Below, piece after piece: positions 8,035 through 20,073 of a stretch of 64,000 nucleotides of DNA. Position 1 is the first letter of the stretch, and every line of letters starts with the position of its first letter. The position numbers and the translations under genes are program-made. The DNA lies in assembly GCF_028473145.1 (NCBI RefSeq), contig NZ_CP092370.1:930001-994000 (forward strand). Direction: 5' to 3'. The notes under the pieces are model-generated. The model ran no database searches. It worked only from the letters and a program-made list of their open reading frames with translations, and was not told the DNA's origin. This DNA comes from Flavobacterium sp. CBA20B-1 (GTDB lineage Bacteria > Bacteroidota > Bacteroidia > Flavobacteriales > Flavobacteriaceae).

Positions 8035-9681
8035 ATGGAAAGACTATGGTGGCTTAACGAAGAAAGCGAGCAAATATTAAACCGCGGATACCTTTTAAAA
8101 GGCGAAACTCCGCAAAAAGCCATTGAGCGCGTTGCCAATGCCGCAGCAAAACAATTATACAAACCCGAATTGGCCGAAGCTTTCATTGAAATGATTGAAA
8201 AAGGTTGGATGAGTTTATCCTCACCTATCTGGGCAAATATGGGAACCGAACGCGGTTTACCCATTTCGTGTTTCAATGTGTATGTTCCTGATAATATCGA
8301 GGGAATTACCCACAAATTAGGCGAAGTGATTATGCAAACCAAGATTGGTGGCGGTACAAGTGGCTATTTTGGTGAATTGCGCGAACGCGGAAGTGCCGTT
8401 ACCGATAACGGCAAAAGTAGTGGTGCGGTAAGCTTTATGAAATTGTTCGATACTGCGATGGATACCATTTCGCAAGGCGGTGTGCGCCGTGGTGCTTTTG
8501 CTGCTTATTTGGATATTGATCACGACGATATTAAAGAATTTTTAGATATAAAAAACATCGGAAATCCCATCCAGAATCTATTTACAGGTGTTTGCGTACC
8601 CGATTATTGGATGCAAGACATGATTGATGGCGACAAAGAAAAACGAGAAGTTTGGGCGAAAGTTTTAGAAAGCCGCCAGCAAAAAGGATTGCCTTATATT
8701 TTCTTTACAGACAACGTGAACCGAAACAAACCAGAGGTGTATAAAGACAAAGAAATGCCAATTTATGCAAGTAACCTTTGTTCTGAAATTGCATTGCCTT
8801 CATCAAAAGAAGAGTCGTTTGTTTGCTGCTTATCATCAATGAATTTAGAGTTGTATGATGAATGGAAAGATACCGAAGCGGTTAAATTGGCAACTTACTT
8901 TTTAGATGCAGTAATCAGTGAATTTACTGCAAAAACCGAAGGAAATTATTACTTAAAATCGGCGCATAATTTCGCTAAAAATCATCGTGCTTTAGGTTTA
9001 GGTGTTATGGGATGGCATTCGTATCTACAAAAAAACATGATTTCGTTTGAAAGTTTAGAAGCTAAAATGCTTACCAATCAAATTTTCAAAGAAATAGAAG
9101 ACAAAGCATTAAAAGCGTCTCAAGATTTAGCTCGAATTTACGGTGAACCATCCGTATTAAAAGGATACGGGCGTAGAAACACTACCTTACTTGCAATTGC
9201 ACCTACAACATCTTCATCGGCCATTTTAGGACAAACATCTCCTGGAATTGAACCTTTTAGCAGCAATTATTACAAAGCAGGTTTGGCAAAAGGAAACTTT
9301 ATGCGCAAAAACAAATATTTGAAAGCACTCTTAGAAGAAAAAGGTCTTGACACCGAAGAAACTTGGAGAAGCATTATGTTAAACCACGGAAGCGTGCAAC
9401 ATCTACCAGAGCTGAATCAAGAGGAAAAAGATGTTTTTAAAACGTTTAAAGAAATCAGTCAGTACGAAATTATTTTGCAGGCATCTATCCGTCAAAAATA
9501 CATTGATCAAGCACAAAGCTTAAACATCAATATTCCGTCAAACCTTCCTGTGAAAGAAGTAAATAGATTGTTAATAGAAGCTTGGAAATTAGGTGTTAAA
9601 ACATTGTATTATCAACGCAGCCAGAGTGTATCAAAAGAATTTGTAAATAATTTAGTTACTTGTACAAGTTGCGAAGCATAA
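8035..9681 (+). CDS. nrdA: Class I ribonucleotide reductase, large (catalytic) subunit, short form
   Basis: NrdA binds and reduces ribonucleotides together with NrdB. Catalytic residues are visible: C79 in PISCFN (redox Cys), the Asn-x-Cys-x-Glu triad in ASNLCSEIALP, and the second redox Cys in FVCCLSS. The C-terminal pair CTSC is the swinging-arm thiol pair reloaded by thioredoxin. At 548 residues it is far shorter than the 761 of the E. coli enzyme, because the N-terminal ATP-cone (overall activity switch) is missing; the protein starts almost at the catalytic barrel. The gene is in an operon with nrdB and, 15 bases downstream, an acyl-CoA thioesterase. Confidence 0.95.
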   Translation: MERLWWLNEESEQILNRGYLLKGETPQKAIERVANAAAKQLYKPELAEAFIEMIEKGWMSLSSPIWANMGTERGLPISCFNVYVPDNIEGITHKLGEVIMQTKIGGGTSGYFGELRERGSAVTDNGKSSGAVSFMKLFDTAMDTISQGGVRRGAFAAYLDIDHDDIKEFLDIKNIGNPIQNLFTGVCVPDYWMQDMIDGDKEKREVWAKVLESRQQKGLPYIFFTDNVNRNKPEVYKDKEMPIYASNLCSEIALPSSKEESFVCCLSSMNLELYDEWKDTEAVKLATYFLDAVISEFTAKTEGNYYLKSAHNFAKNHRALGLGVMGWHSYLQKNMISFESLEAKMLTNQIFKEIEDKALKASQDLARIYGEPSVLKGYGRRNTTLLAIAPTTSSSAILGQTSPGIEPFSSNYYKAGLAKGNFMRKNKYLKALLEEKGLDTEETWRSIMLNHGSVQHLPELNQEEKDVFKTFKEISQYEIILQASIRQKYIDQAQSLNINIPSNLPVKEVNRLLIEAWKLGVKTLYYQRSQSVSKEFVNNLVTCTSCEA

Positions 9682-9696
9682 AAACAATCCTTAAAA

Positions 9697-10086
9697 ATGA
9701 CAATAGAACAACGAATTAAGAACAGCGAAACCCGTATTTTTAAAGCGGTTTTCCCAAATACAACCAATCATTACGACACGCTGTTTGGCGGAACCGCCAT
9801 GCACATGATGGACGAAGTTGCTTTTATTACCGCAACCCGTTTTTCTAGACAAATGATGGTAACGGTTTCATCTGATAAAATCGATTTTACCAAACCCATT
9901 CCGGCAGGAACCATTGTTGAATTGATTGGAAAAGTTACCAAAGTTGGCAATAAAAGCTTAAAGGTTTCGGTTGAAATTTACATCGAAGAAATGTACACCG
10001 ATATACGCTATTTAGCAATAAACGGCGAATTTACATTTGTTGCCTTAGATAAAGACAAAAACCCAACGAAAGTTATTAAGGATTAA
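9697..10086 (+). CDS. Hotdog-fold acyl-CoA thioesterase
   Basis: A single hotdog domain of 129 residues in the YciA/BACH group of acyl-CoA hydrolases. The NHYDTLFGGTAMHMMDEVAFITATR segment spans the catalytic region, with the Asn/His stretch, the LFGG turn and the acidic residue on the central helix. SSDKIDFTKPIPAGTIVEL is the typical second strand motif. It probably acts as a hexamer in the cytosol and limits acyl-CoA pools. It directly follows nrdA and ends at a strong terminator, so it may be under the same riboswitch, though no functional link to nucleotide reduction is evident. Confidence 0.85.
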   Translation: MTIEQRIKNSETRIFKAVFPNTTNHYDTLFGGTAMHMMDEVAFITATRFSRQMMVTVSSDKIDFTKPIPAGTIVELIGKVTKVGNKSLKVSVEIYIEEMYTDIRYLAINGEFTFVALDKDKNPTKVIKD

Positions 10087-10100
10087 ACTTTCTATTAAAA

Positions 10101-10139
10101 AAACCGCTTAAATTCTCTAATTTAGGCGGTTTTTTTATT
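10101..10139. terminator. Bidirectional terminator between the nrdBA operon and the cyclase gene
   Basis: ACCGCTTAAAT pairs with ATTTAGGCGGT (one wobble), with A and T runs on both sides, serving both convergent genes. Confidence 0.85.
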
Positions 10140-10157
10140 TAAGTACTAATATTTTGT

Positions 10158-11228
10158 TTACTTATTAATTCTAATCTCAAACATTTTATCCCAATTCTTT
10201 CCCGTTACAAAGAAAGTTCCCGTTTTCTTATTGTAGGCGATACCATTTAAAACATCTAAATCTGGATGGTGCGTAACTTTATTTTTTAAATCGCTTAAAT
10301 CAACCACTCCGGTTACACTTCCGTTTGTGGGGTTAAAAATTCCAATAGCATCTTGTGTGTAAAAGTTGGCATATATTTCACCATTAACCCATTCTAATTC
10401 ATTCACATTTGCAACAGTGCCGTTAGGAATAGATACCACAAAATAATCTACCAGAGAAAAATCTTCGGGATTTACTTTATACACCCGATCACTACCATCA
10501 GTCATGTACAAGTAAGTGCCATCGTTGGTTAAGCCCCAACCGTCTGTATTTTTAAAATATGGTAAGGTTTTTTCTTTCTGAAGCGATTCTACGTTATACA
10601 CATACGCTTCCATATTTTTATACGTTAATTGATAAATTTTGTTGTTAAGCACGGTTGCTCCTTCACCAAAAATCGCATCATCTAATTCATTAATTTTCAA
10701 AACCTCACCGGTTTTAGGATTCACTTTGCGAATACTTGACTTTCCTTTAGTTCGCGTGCCAATTCCTTCACCATTTCCGGTACTTTCAATTAAAACATCG
10801 CCATAAAACTCTAACCCTTGCGTATATGCTTTTATATCATGCGGATAGGTATTCACGATGGTGTATGATAAAACAGTAGGTTGCACATCAGAAAAAAGAG
10901 CAATAGAAGCCATTGCTTCAGCTGACACTCCTTTAGTATAGGCAATTGCCTTAATATGTTGCATACCATATTTTTCATTTGCCAAATTATAGTCCAACGC
11001 ATTATTTCCCTTCACTGAACCAATTTGCTTATCATTTAAAAAATATTGCACAGAATCAATAGTTGAAGCATCTGTAAGCTGTAAAGCCAAGCTTTCATTC
11101 AAGGAATAAGTTTGTTTTAATTTGGTTGTATCAATGGTAACGGCTTTTTTTTCTTCATTTTTTTCTTTATCACAAGCCAAAACAAGTAATGATAACGATA
11201 AGAATGCTAAGTATTTACACTTTTTCAT
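10158..11228 (-). CDS. Glutaminyl-peptide cyclotransferase (plant-type), lipoprotein
   Basis: This enzyme turns N-terminal glutamine of peptides into pyroglutamate. The 356-residue chain begins with a lipoprotein signal (MKKCKYLAFLSLSLLVLAC, Cys at the lipobox). A short Ig-like part (about 35-110) comes next, then a beta-propeller (about 120-350) with the family's repeated turns: YTQGLEFYGDVLIESTGNGEG, FGEGATVLNNKIYQLTYKN and LTNDGTYLYMTDGSDRVY. This is the plant/bacterial propeller cyclase, not the zinc-dependent animal type. It probably acts at the outer membrane, where T9SS cargo often carries N-terminal pyroglutamate. It is a single gene, convergent with the thioesterase. Confidence 0.88.
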   Translation of the reverse strand: MKKCKYLAFLSLSLLVLACDKEKNEEKKAVTIDTTKLKQTYSLNESLALQLTDASTIDSVQYFLNDKQIGSVKGNNALDYNLANEKYGMQHIKAIAYTKGVSAEAMASIALFSDVQPTVLSYTIVNTYPHDIKAYTQGLEFYGDVLIESTGNGEGIGTRTKGKSSIRKVNPKTGEVLKINELDDAIFGEGATVLNNKIYQLTYKNMEAYVYNVESLQKEKTLPYFKNTDGWGLTNDGTYLYMTDGSDRVYKVNPEDFSLVDYFVVSIPNGTVANVNELEWVNGEIYANFYTQDAIGIFNPTNGSVTGVVDLSDLKNKVTHHPDLDVLNGIAYNKKTGTFFVTGKNWDKMFEIRINK

Positions 11229-11283
11229 GATTGATTTTAATTAGTAATACAATTATACGACCCTTTTTTTATTAAACAAAAGA

Positions 11284-11314
11284 CTTGCTAAAATATAATT
11301 TGTTTGTATATTTG
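11284..11314 (+). promoter_or_regulatory. Promoter of the SRP RNA gene
   Basis: CTTG (11284-11287) and TATATTTG (11307-11314) are 19 bases apart, close to the Bacteroidota TTTG-N19-TAnnTTTG consensus. The start of the RNA at GGCAAG lies five bases after the -7 element. Confidence 0.7.
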
Positions 11315-11318
11315 CAGT

Positions 11319-11412
11319 GGCAAGTCCTACACGACCAGCTCCTGCAGACTCCTCCAGGGTGGGAACACAGCAAAGGTATGCGGTTGTAGCGGTGCGATGT
11401 AGGTCGCTTGCC
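11319..11412 (+). ncRNA. ffs: Signal recognition particle RNA (small bacterial type)
   Basis: The ends pair (GGCAAG with CTTGCC, CCTAC with GTAGG), giving one long rod. The apical part carries the conserved Ffh-binding features: CCAGGGTGGGAACACAGCAA, with the GGAA tetraloop and the asymmetric AGCA internal loop. The transcript of about 94 nt ends at a T6 tract (11413-11418), the terminator. It guides Ffh to nascent membrane and secreted proteins. Confidence 0.92.
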
Positions 11413-11497
11413 TTTTTTGTATCAACCTATTGGTTGATTTTTTTTTTGGAATGAAGTTTGATATGTTGTTTTAAAAAACGATTTAGTATCAGGCTCT

Positions 11498-11878
11498 ATG
11501 AACCGTATGTACCCTCTATTCTTTATTTTAATTGGATACACTCTCCAGGCACAAGAAGTAAATAATTTACCTCTGAAAGAAATTCCCGCCAAATATATCA
11601 CCTTTTATTATCAAGCAAAGTCTATTTTCAGAAAATCATTTGTGGTGATTGATTATGGGCAAATTCCAAGTAATGTCAGAACAAAAAACCAATTAAATTC
11701 TCTTGCAATATTAAAAGAAAACAATATAGATATGGAATTTAATTCTGAAATAGATGTGCTGAATTTTTTGGCTAAAAATGGCTTTAAACTTATTGAATCT
11801 TATCAGCCAATAGAAACAGAGGCTGATGATGAACTAAATGCTTATAACAGAAAATTTCTACTGGAAAATATGAATTGA
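11498..11878 (+). CDS. Secreted hypothetical protein
   Basis: This 126-residue protein has an N-terminal signal peptide (MNRMYPLFFILIGYTLQAQ, cleavage after QAQ). The mature part is about 107 residues, with mixed alpha/beta character and a segment NSLAILKENNIDMEFNSEID that reads like an alpha-beta unit. I recognise no family. It stands alone, 85 bases after the SRP RNA terminator, with repeat-rich non-coding DNA downstream. The signal peptide and normal codon use argue that it is real. Confidence 0.6.
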   Translation: MNRMYPLFFILIGYTLQAQEVNNLPLKEIPAKYITFYYQAKSIFRKSFVVIDYGQIPSNVRTKNQLNSLAILKENNIDMEFNSEIDVLNFLAKNGFKLIESYQPIETEADDELNAYNRKFLLENMN

Positions 11879-12065
11879 AAATCTAGTTCACGCCTATTTT
11901 TTTTGCTTTAAGAGATAGACTCTATGTATGATGCGAAATAACATACGCATTAATTCTGTAAATATCAGCATAAATCCACACTAAATAAAATTTTAAAAGG
12001 GTGAAGTCATAGTAAATCACTAAATCTGTGGCTAGTTTATTTAAGATTATTGCCAGATGTTTTTC

Positions 12066-12171
12066 TTGGGCAATCCCTTCCACTAACGTTTCAGGTCGGG
12101 CTTTCCGCCGTCGCTTTTGTTTTTTGCAAAAACAAAGAGCTCCAACAAGGCTGCAATCCCTATTGCGGGGT
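12066..12171 (-). repeat. GC-richer intergenic repeat-like element with internal hairpins
   Basis: Within an AT-rich spacer this stretch has much higher GC. It contains GCAATCCC twice (12070-12077 and 12153-12160), a GCAAT/ATTGC hairpin (12153-12165) and a CTTTTGTTTTT/CAAAAACAAAG hairpin (12114-12137). On the minus strand it reads like interspersed intergenic units I remember from other flavobacterial genomes (CCCGCAATAGGGATTGCAG ... GGAAAGCCCGAC). It holds no credible gene. Confidence 0.5.
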
Positions 12172-12189
12172 GTTTGATGTGGCATGTTA

Positions 12190-12218
12190 GGTGTTGGGTG
12201 TTGGGTGTTGGGTGTTTG
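12190..12218 (+). repeat. Heptanucleotide tandem repeat (GTGTTGG, about 3.5 copies)
   Basis: Three exact GTGTTGG units (12191-12211) plus a partial GTGTTTG. The neighbouring sequence (12219-12480) is low-complexity AT-rich DNA with TTTGATATT and TTTCAAGTT repeats and no gene. Confidence 0.8.
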
Positions 12219-12507
12219 AAATTGATATTTGATATTGATGTTTGATATTATTGTTTGATGATTATAAAAATTTGTAGTTAAAGGTTTCAAGTTTCAAGTT
12301 CTCTTAAATCAATTGCCTCGAACTTTAGTTCAATGATTATGATGTAAATTTACAATTGGCTTTAGCCACATTTTATGTATAGTGTATAATGTAAATTGTA
12401 TTGCTGTACATTTTAGAAAAGAAATTAGTGTAAATCTATAAATATGTGGTTAAACTAAATTCTACAAAACAATAAAAAGCCTTTTAAGCTGGTGTTAATA
12501 AAAACAG

Positions 12508-12548
12508 GTGGCAACCCGATCCGCCGAGGCGGAGAATTGCGCCGCACC
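12508..12548 (-). repeat. Palindromic GC-rich repeat, copy 1 (rrn trailer)
   Basis: It shares an exact 34-base core (12515-12548) with copy 2. Inside is the palindrome CCGCCGAGGCGG; the outer arms GGTGGC and GCCGCACC also pair. It is the distal unit downstream of 5S, beyond the second terminator. Confidence 0.85.
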
Positions 12549-12580
12549 ACCCGAGCGAAGCGAACGGTACGTAGTAAATA

Positions 12581-12618
12581 TCAAAAAAAGAAAGCCTATC
12601 TTGAAAAAGACAGGCTTT
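12581..12618 (-). terminator. Distal rRNA operon terminator
   Basis: On the minus strand AAAGCCTGTCTT pairs with AAGATAGGCTTT (one mismatch), followed by T7. It is the second of two tandem terminators after 5S. Confidence 0.8.
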
Positions 12619-12628
12619 ACTAAAAAAA

Positions 12629-12670
12629 GGCGGCGACCCGATCCGCCGAGGCGGAGAATTGCGCCGCACC
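12629..12670 (-). repeat. Palindromic GC-rich repeat, copy 2 (rrn trailer)
   Basis: The 34-base core (12637-12670) is identical to copy 1, including CCGCCGAGGCGG. On the minus strand it ends GTCGCCGCC followed by T7, the same ending as the 5S gene, so the unit looks like a duplicated 5S-end-plus-terminator module. Confidence 0.85.
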
Positions 12671-12674
12671 TATA

Positions 12675-12709
12675 ACAAAAAAGAGGATTACTAAAATAGT
12701 AATCCTCTC
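12675..12709 (-). terminator. Proximal rRNA operon terminator
   Basis: GAGGATTACTA and TAGTAATCCTC form a perfect 11-bp stem with a short loop. On the minus strand it is followed by T6, shortly after the 5S 3' end. Confidence 0.9.
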
Positions 12710-12718
12710 TTAAAAAAA

Positions 12719-12826
<108 letters not shown>

Positions 12827-12962
12827 AATCTTTGTTTAAGGTTTAAAGTTTTTTTTGTTTTAGGTTTTAACCTTGAACGTTAAACTTTGAACTTTAAACG
12901 CCACGCCAATGGCGGGCTAATATTGTTAACATATTTTCGATACTTTTTTTTGTAGATATTCC

Positions 12963-12996
12963 AGTCTTAATACTTAATACTAAAATCTTAATACTA
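12963..12996. repeat. 34-nt repeat A, 3' flank of 23S (processing stem arm)
   Basis: It is the reverse complement of 16089-16122 with one mismatch. The two copies flank the 23S gene and can pair in the transcript to form the stalk that RNase III cuts. The same 23S-5S spacer also holds CCACGCCAATGGCGGGC, a GC-rich palindrome (12901-12917). Confidence 0.75.
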
Positions 12997-13021
12997 TTCT
13001 TTACAAAGCAACTTCCAGAGC

Positions 13022-15897
<2,876 letters not shown>

Positions 15898-16088
15898 TGT
15901 GCTCTATTTTTTTTGTTTCATGTTTCTTTTTTTAAGGTTTCAAGTTAAACTTGTTACTTTAAAAAAATTTATGACACAAAAAATGTGCTTTATATTATTT
16001 TCAACACCAGTTAAAACTGATGCCTATTGAAAATTTTTTAAATATTTCTACTTTTTAAATGTATCTCAATATGTCAATGAACTTTTTT

Positions 16089-16122
16089 TAGTATTAAGAT
16101 TTTTGTATTAAGTATTAAGACT
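16089..16122. repeat. 34-nt repeat B, 5' flank of 23S (processing stem arm)
   Basis: This is the inverse partner of 12963-12996 (33 of 34 positions pair). It lies between the Ala-like tRNA and the 23S gene in transcription order. Confidence 0.75.
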
Positions 16123-16123
16123 T

Positions 16124-16157
16124 AGTCTTGATACTTGATACTATCATCTTGATACTA
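16124..16157. repeat. 34-nt repeat C, third copy, back to back with copy B
   Basis: It has the same orientation as copy A with five differences. It sits one base from copy B in inverted orientation, so B and C could form a local hairpin competing with the long-range A-B stem. Confidence 0.7.
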
Positions 16158-16162
16158 TCTCG

Positions 16163-16236
16163 TGGAGAATAAGGGAGTCGAACCCTTCACCTTCCCGCCT
16201 GTAGCGGGACGTTCTAGCCAGCTGAGCTAATCCCCC
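16163..16236 (-). tRNA. tRNA-Ala-like gene with ACA anticodon (aberrant or pseudo-tRNA)
   Basis: It occupies the place of tRNA-Ala(TGC) in the rRNA spacer. Acceptor stem GGGGGAT/ATTCTCC has the G3:U70 pair that AlaRS recognises, with discriminator A73, and the D arm matches flavobacterial tRNA-Ala except for a C11-A24 mismatch. The anticodon stem is TCCCG/CGGGA and the loop CTACAGG, giving ACA where TGC is expected. C32 and G38 can pair too, leaving a five-base loop. The T stem AAGGG/CCCTT is perfect. The fold is kept but the anticodon arm is foreign; ACA would read UGU (Cys). It may be non-functional. Confidence 0.8.
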
Positions 16237-16366
16237 AATTTTTCTAATTACGAATCTGTTAATTACGAATTACGAATTGTGGATTCTTAACTTCTAGAAT
16301 TTCCTTGTGAATAAATAGTGTACAGATCTTTTGACTTTCGAACTTTTGACTTTCGACTGCAAAAAG

Positions 16367-16440
16367 TAGTCCCGGGCAGACTCGAACTGCCGACCCCTAC
16401 ATTATCAGTGTAGTACTCTAACCAGCTGAGCTACGAGACT
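16367..16440 (-). tRNA. tRNA-Ile (GAT)
   Basis: This is a canonical cloverleaf: acceptor AGTCTCG/CGGGACT, D arm GCTC/GAGT region, anticodon stem CTACA/TGTAG with loop CTGATAA (anticodon GAT), T arm GGCAG/CTGCC. CCA is not encoded. It is the first gene after 16S, the usual bacterial spacer position. Confidence 0.95.
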
Positions 16441-16477
16441 CTGTATTTTTTATTCTGCTTTTTTTTTGAACCAACAG

Positions 16478-16491
16478 TTAAAGAGTAAAAG
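16478..16491. repeat. 16S processing-stem arm (3' side)
   Basis: TTAAAGAGTAAAAG is the exact reverse complement of CTTTTACTCTTTAA at 18082-18095, on the other side of the 16S gene. The pair brackets 16S and should form its precursor stalk for RNase III. Confidence 0.7.
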
Positions 16492-16509
16492 ATGTTTAAA
16501 CCATCTCTA

Positions 16510-18027
<1,518 letters not shown>

Positions 18028-18162
18028 TATAATTTTTTTTATTGTTGATGTGTCGTTTAAAACCTCTTGGTTGCCCAAGAGCTTTTACTCTTTAATTCTC
18101 TGTTAATCCAATATGTCTATGAACTTGCTCTTCTTACATTCGCTTCTCTCTCAAAGCGGTTG

Positions 18163-18193
18163 CAAAAGTAAAACTTATTTTTTAATCAGCAAA
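18163..18193 (-). promoter_or_regulatory. rRNA operon promoter
   Basis: On the minus strand TTTG (18193-18190) and TACTTTTG (18170-18163) are exactly 19 bases apart, a full match to the Bacteroidota housekeeping consensus. Transcription would start near 18157, leaving a leader of about 130 nt that contains the 16S processing-stem arm. Confidence 0.85.
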
Positions 18194-18648
18194 TTTATTT
18201 TTGCTTTTTTTTGAAAAAGTTTTTTTTGTGAATTTTAAAAAACTTTAATCACATCTTTATGCTACAGTTTTTTATCACTTTTTCCTTTTGCAGTATTTCA
18301 AATATCTTGTTGCAATTTTAAAATAGTTTAAATAGTACGCTCTTTAAATTGCTTTCTAAAAAAACTTATTAAACAACGTGTGTCTGATTTTTTAGTGATG
18401 CAAATGTAGGGCGTTTTTTTATTCTGACAAGGTTTTTTTAAAAAAAAATAATTAAAAAGATCTTACAATCTTGTTTTCAAACAGTTGCGATTGATAGTTT
18501 TTTTAACCTCAATAAAAAATATAGGTTTAATGATTAAATCTGACAGTTTTGATCGTTTCAAAAATCGTTTTTAATGCACGAAAAAGAGTTTTTTGGATAA
18601 GAGAAAATTCATTGAATATCCTTAGTAGAATTAAATCTAGTTTTAAAA
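18194..18648. other. AT-rich spacer upstream of the rRNA promoter
   Basis: It has many T runs (for example 18199-18207 and 18413-18420), as in rrn upstream regions, where A/T tracts can bend DNA or bind polymerase. I see no gene, RNA or clear terminator for the SSS gene here. Confidence 0.5.
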
Positions 18649-20073
18649 TCAATCAGATTTTACGAACATACTAGCAATTCCATAGGCGCAAATTGCAGCA
18701 CTAAGTCCAAAAACATTGGCATCTAGTCCAAATGGTAGCTTTATATCTATTATAATTAAAAAAATGGAAAGACCACCACCTACTATCATAGAAATTAATG
18801 CGGGAGTAGGCTTTGGTTTTTTGAAAACTATTGCGGCAATTACGGGTACTAAAAGACCTGAAACCATAAATGCATAAGCATAAAGCATTAATGCTAATAC
18901 ATTTTCCATAACCGAAGCAAGTAATATGGCGAGAAATCCGATGAGTAAGGTAGAAATTTTAGACATTCTAATAATGGTATGGCTGTTTTTCTTTTTATGA
19001 TCTGGTATTAAATCTCCAACCACATTACCAGAGGCCGCCATTAAACAACTGTCGGCCGTGGATAAAACTGCTGAAAAATAAGCTGCCATCACAACGCCGG
19101 TTAAACCTATAGGTAAAATATTTTTTATTAGTAAAGGTAGTCCTAGTTCTACATCGTTTAAAACACCGCCTTCAATGGGTACTAACTTTTGTTGAATAGC
19201 CACATTTGCAAGCATTCCTAAAATAACACCTGTAAAAGCCATAATAGGCCATTCTAAAAAACCTGCAAAATACCAAGCTTTTTTTGCTGTTTTAACATCC
19301 TTACAAGCGAATATACGCTGATAAAGTGTCATTCCAACAAACCAAATGGGTATAATTGTTACACTCCAATTAATAATTTGTTGCCAAGTAATATTTTTTA
19401 GAGAAAGCATGTCTTGGTTTAAATAAGGCAGTATACCTTGCATTCCACCTAATTTAATATAAGCAACAGGAATTGCAACGAGCATTAATCCCGCAAGTAA
19501 AATAATCCATTGCACAGTATCGGTATAAATTACCGCTTTCATCCCACCAAGCATGGTATAAAAAACGGCAATTATTCCCATTATCCAAAGCATGGTTTGG
19601 GTATCAACTGCGGGAAAAGCAGCTGTTGAAAGTTTTGCTCCTGCCAAAAATTGCGAACTTGTGAAACCTGTGTAGCCAATAATACAAATGATTGCTGCCA
19701 CTAGTGCTACTTTTTTATTGTATAGATATTTGAAAACTTGAGGAAGTGTAAGAAAATACCCGCCTCTTCTTTGCTGCCATTCAAAAACTTTTGGTATTAA
19801 AAAAACAGCACTTAACCATGCCCCTATTAAACCTGTAAAAAGCAACCACGAACCCGATAAACCCATTGTAAAACCAACTCCTCCTAAACCTATTGAAAAA
19901 CCGCCGCCTACATCTGTTGCTACTACCGATAGCCCCACATGACCTGCTGACAAAGTACCGCTGCCTGTATAATAATCTCGTTCGTCGGTGTGCTTATTTG
20001 CAAAATAGAACCCCACCCCTAGCATTCCCAAAAAATAAATTATAAAAATTAATACATCAATCCAATGTGGCAT
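18649..20073 (-). CDS. Sodium:solute symporter (SSS/SLC5 family)
   Basis: This 474-residue membrane protein has about 13 transmembrane helices and the LeuT-type SSS fold. The N terminus (WIDVLIFIIYFLGMLGVGFYFANK) and the following loop with SAGHVGLSVVATDVGGG correspond to TM1 and the unwound TM2 region that binds substrate. The later GFTSSQFLAGAKL and SAVLSTADSCLMAASG motifs are family hallmarks; the Ser/Thr-rich SAVLSTADS forms part of the Na2 site. The substrate cannot be predicted from sequence. It is a single gene, and its upstream 670 bases hold no other gene. Confidence 0.9.
   Translation of the reverse strand: MPHWIDVLIFIIYFLGMLGVGFYFANKHTDERDYYTGSGTLSAGHVGLSVVATDVGGGFSIGLGGVGFTMGLSGSWLLFTGLIGAWLSAVFLIPKVFEWQQRRGGYFLTLPQVFKYLYNKKVALVAAIICIIGYTGFTSSQFLAGAKLSTAAFPAVDTQTMLWIMGIIAVFYTMLGGMKAVIYTDTVQWIILLAGLMLVAIPVAYIKLGGMQGILPYLNQDMLSLKNITWQQIINWSVTIIPIWFVGMTLYQRIFACKDVKTAKKAWYFAGFLEWPIMAFTGVILGMLANVAIQQKLVPIEGGVLNDVELGLPLLIKNILPIGLTGVVMAAYFSAVLSTADSCLMAASGNVVGDLIPDHKKKNSHTIIRMSKISTLLIGFLAILLASVMENVLALMLYAYAFMVSGLLVPVIAAIVFKKPKPTPALISMIVGGGLSIFLIIIDIKLPFGLDANVFGLSAAICAYGIASMFVKSD

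Noticed and set aside
12190..12218. CRISPR-like array
   Set aside because: The units are seven bases with no spacers; it is a microsatellite.
11922..12290. A 122-codon frame on the minus strand
   Set aside because: It translates the GTGTTGG tandem repeat and the intergenic repeat-like unit (QTPNTQHPTPN); there is no leader and no domain.
12484..12669. A 61-codon frame on the minus strand
   Set aside because: It consists of the two palindromic repeats and the terminator between them; the repeated RRNSPPRRIGSP-like text is the repeat read as protein.
16163..16236. A genuine tRNA-Cys reading UGU, from the ACA anticodon
   Set aside because: Acceptor and D arms, G3:U70 and the spacer position are those of tRNA-Ala; an unmodified A34 tRNA-Cys is not expected in bacteria.
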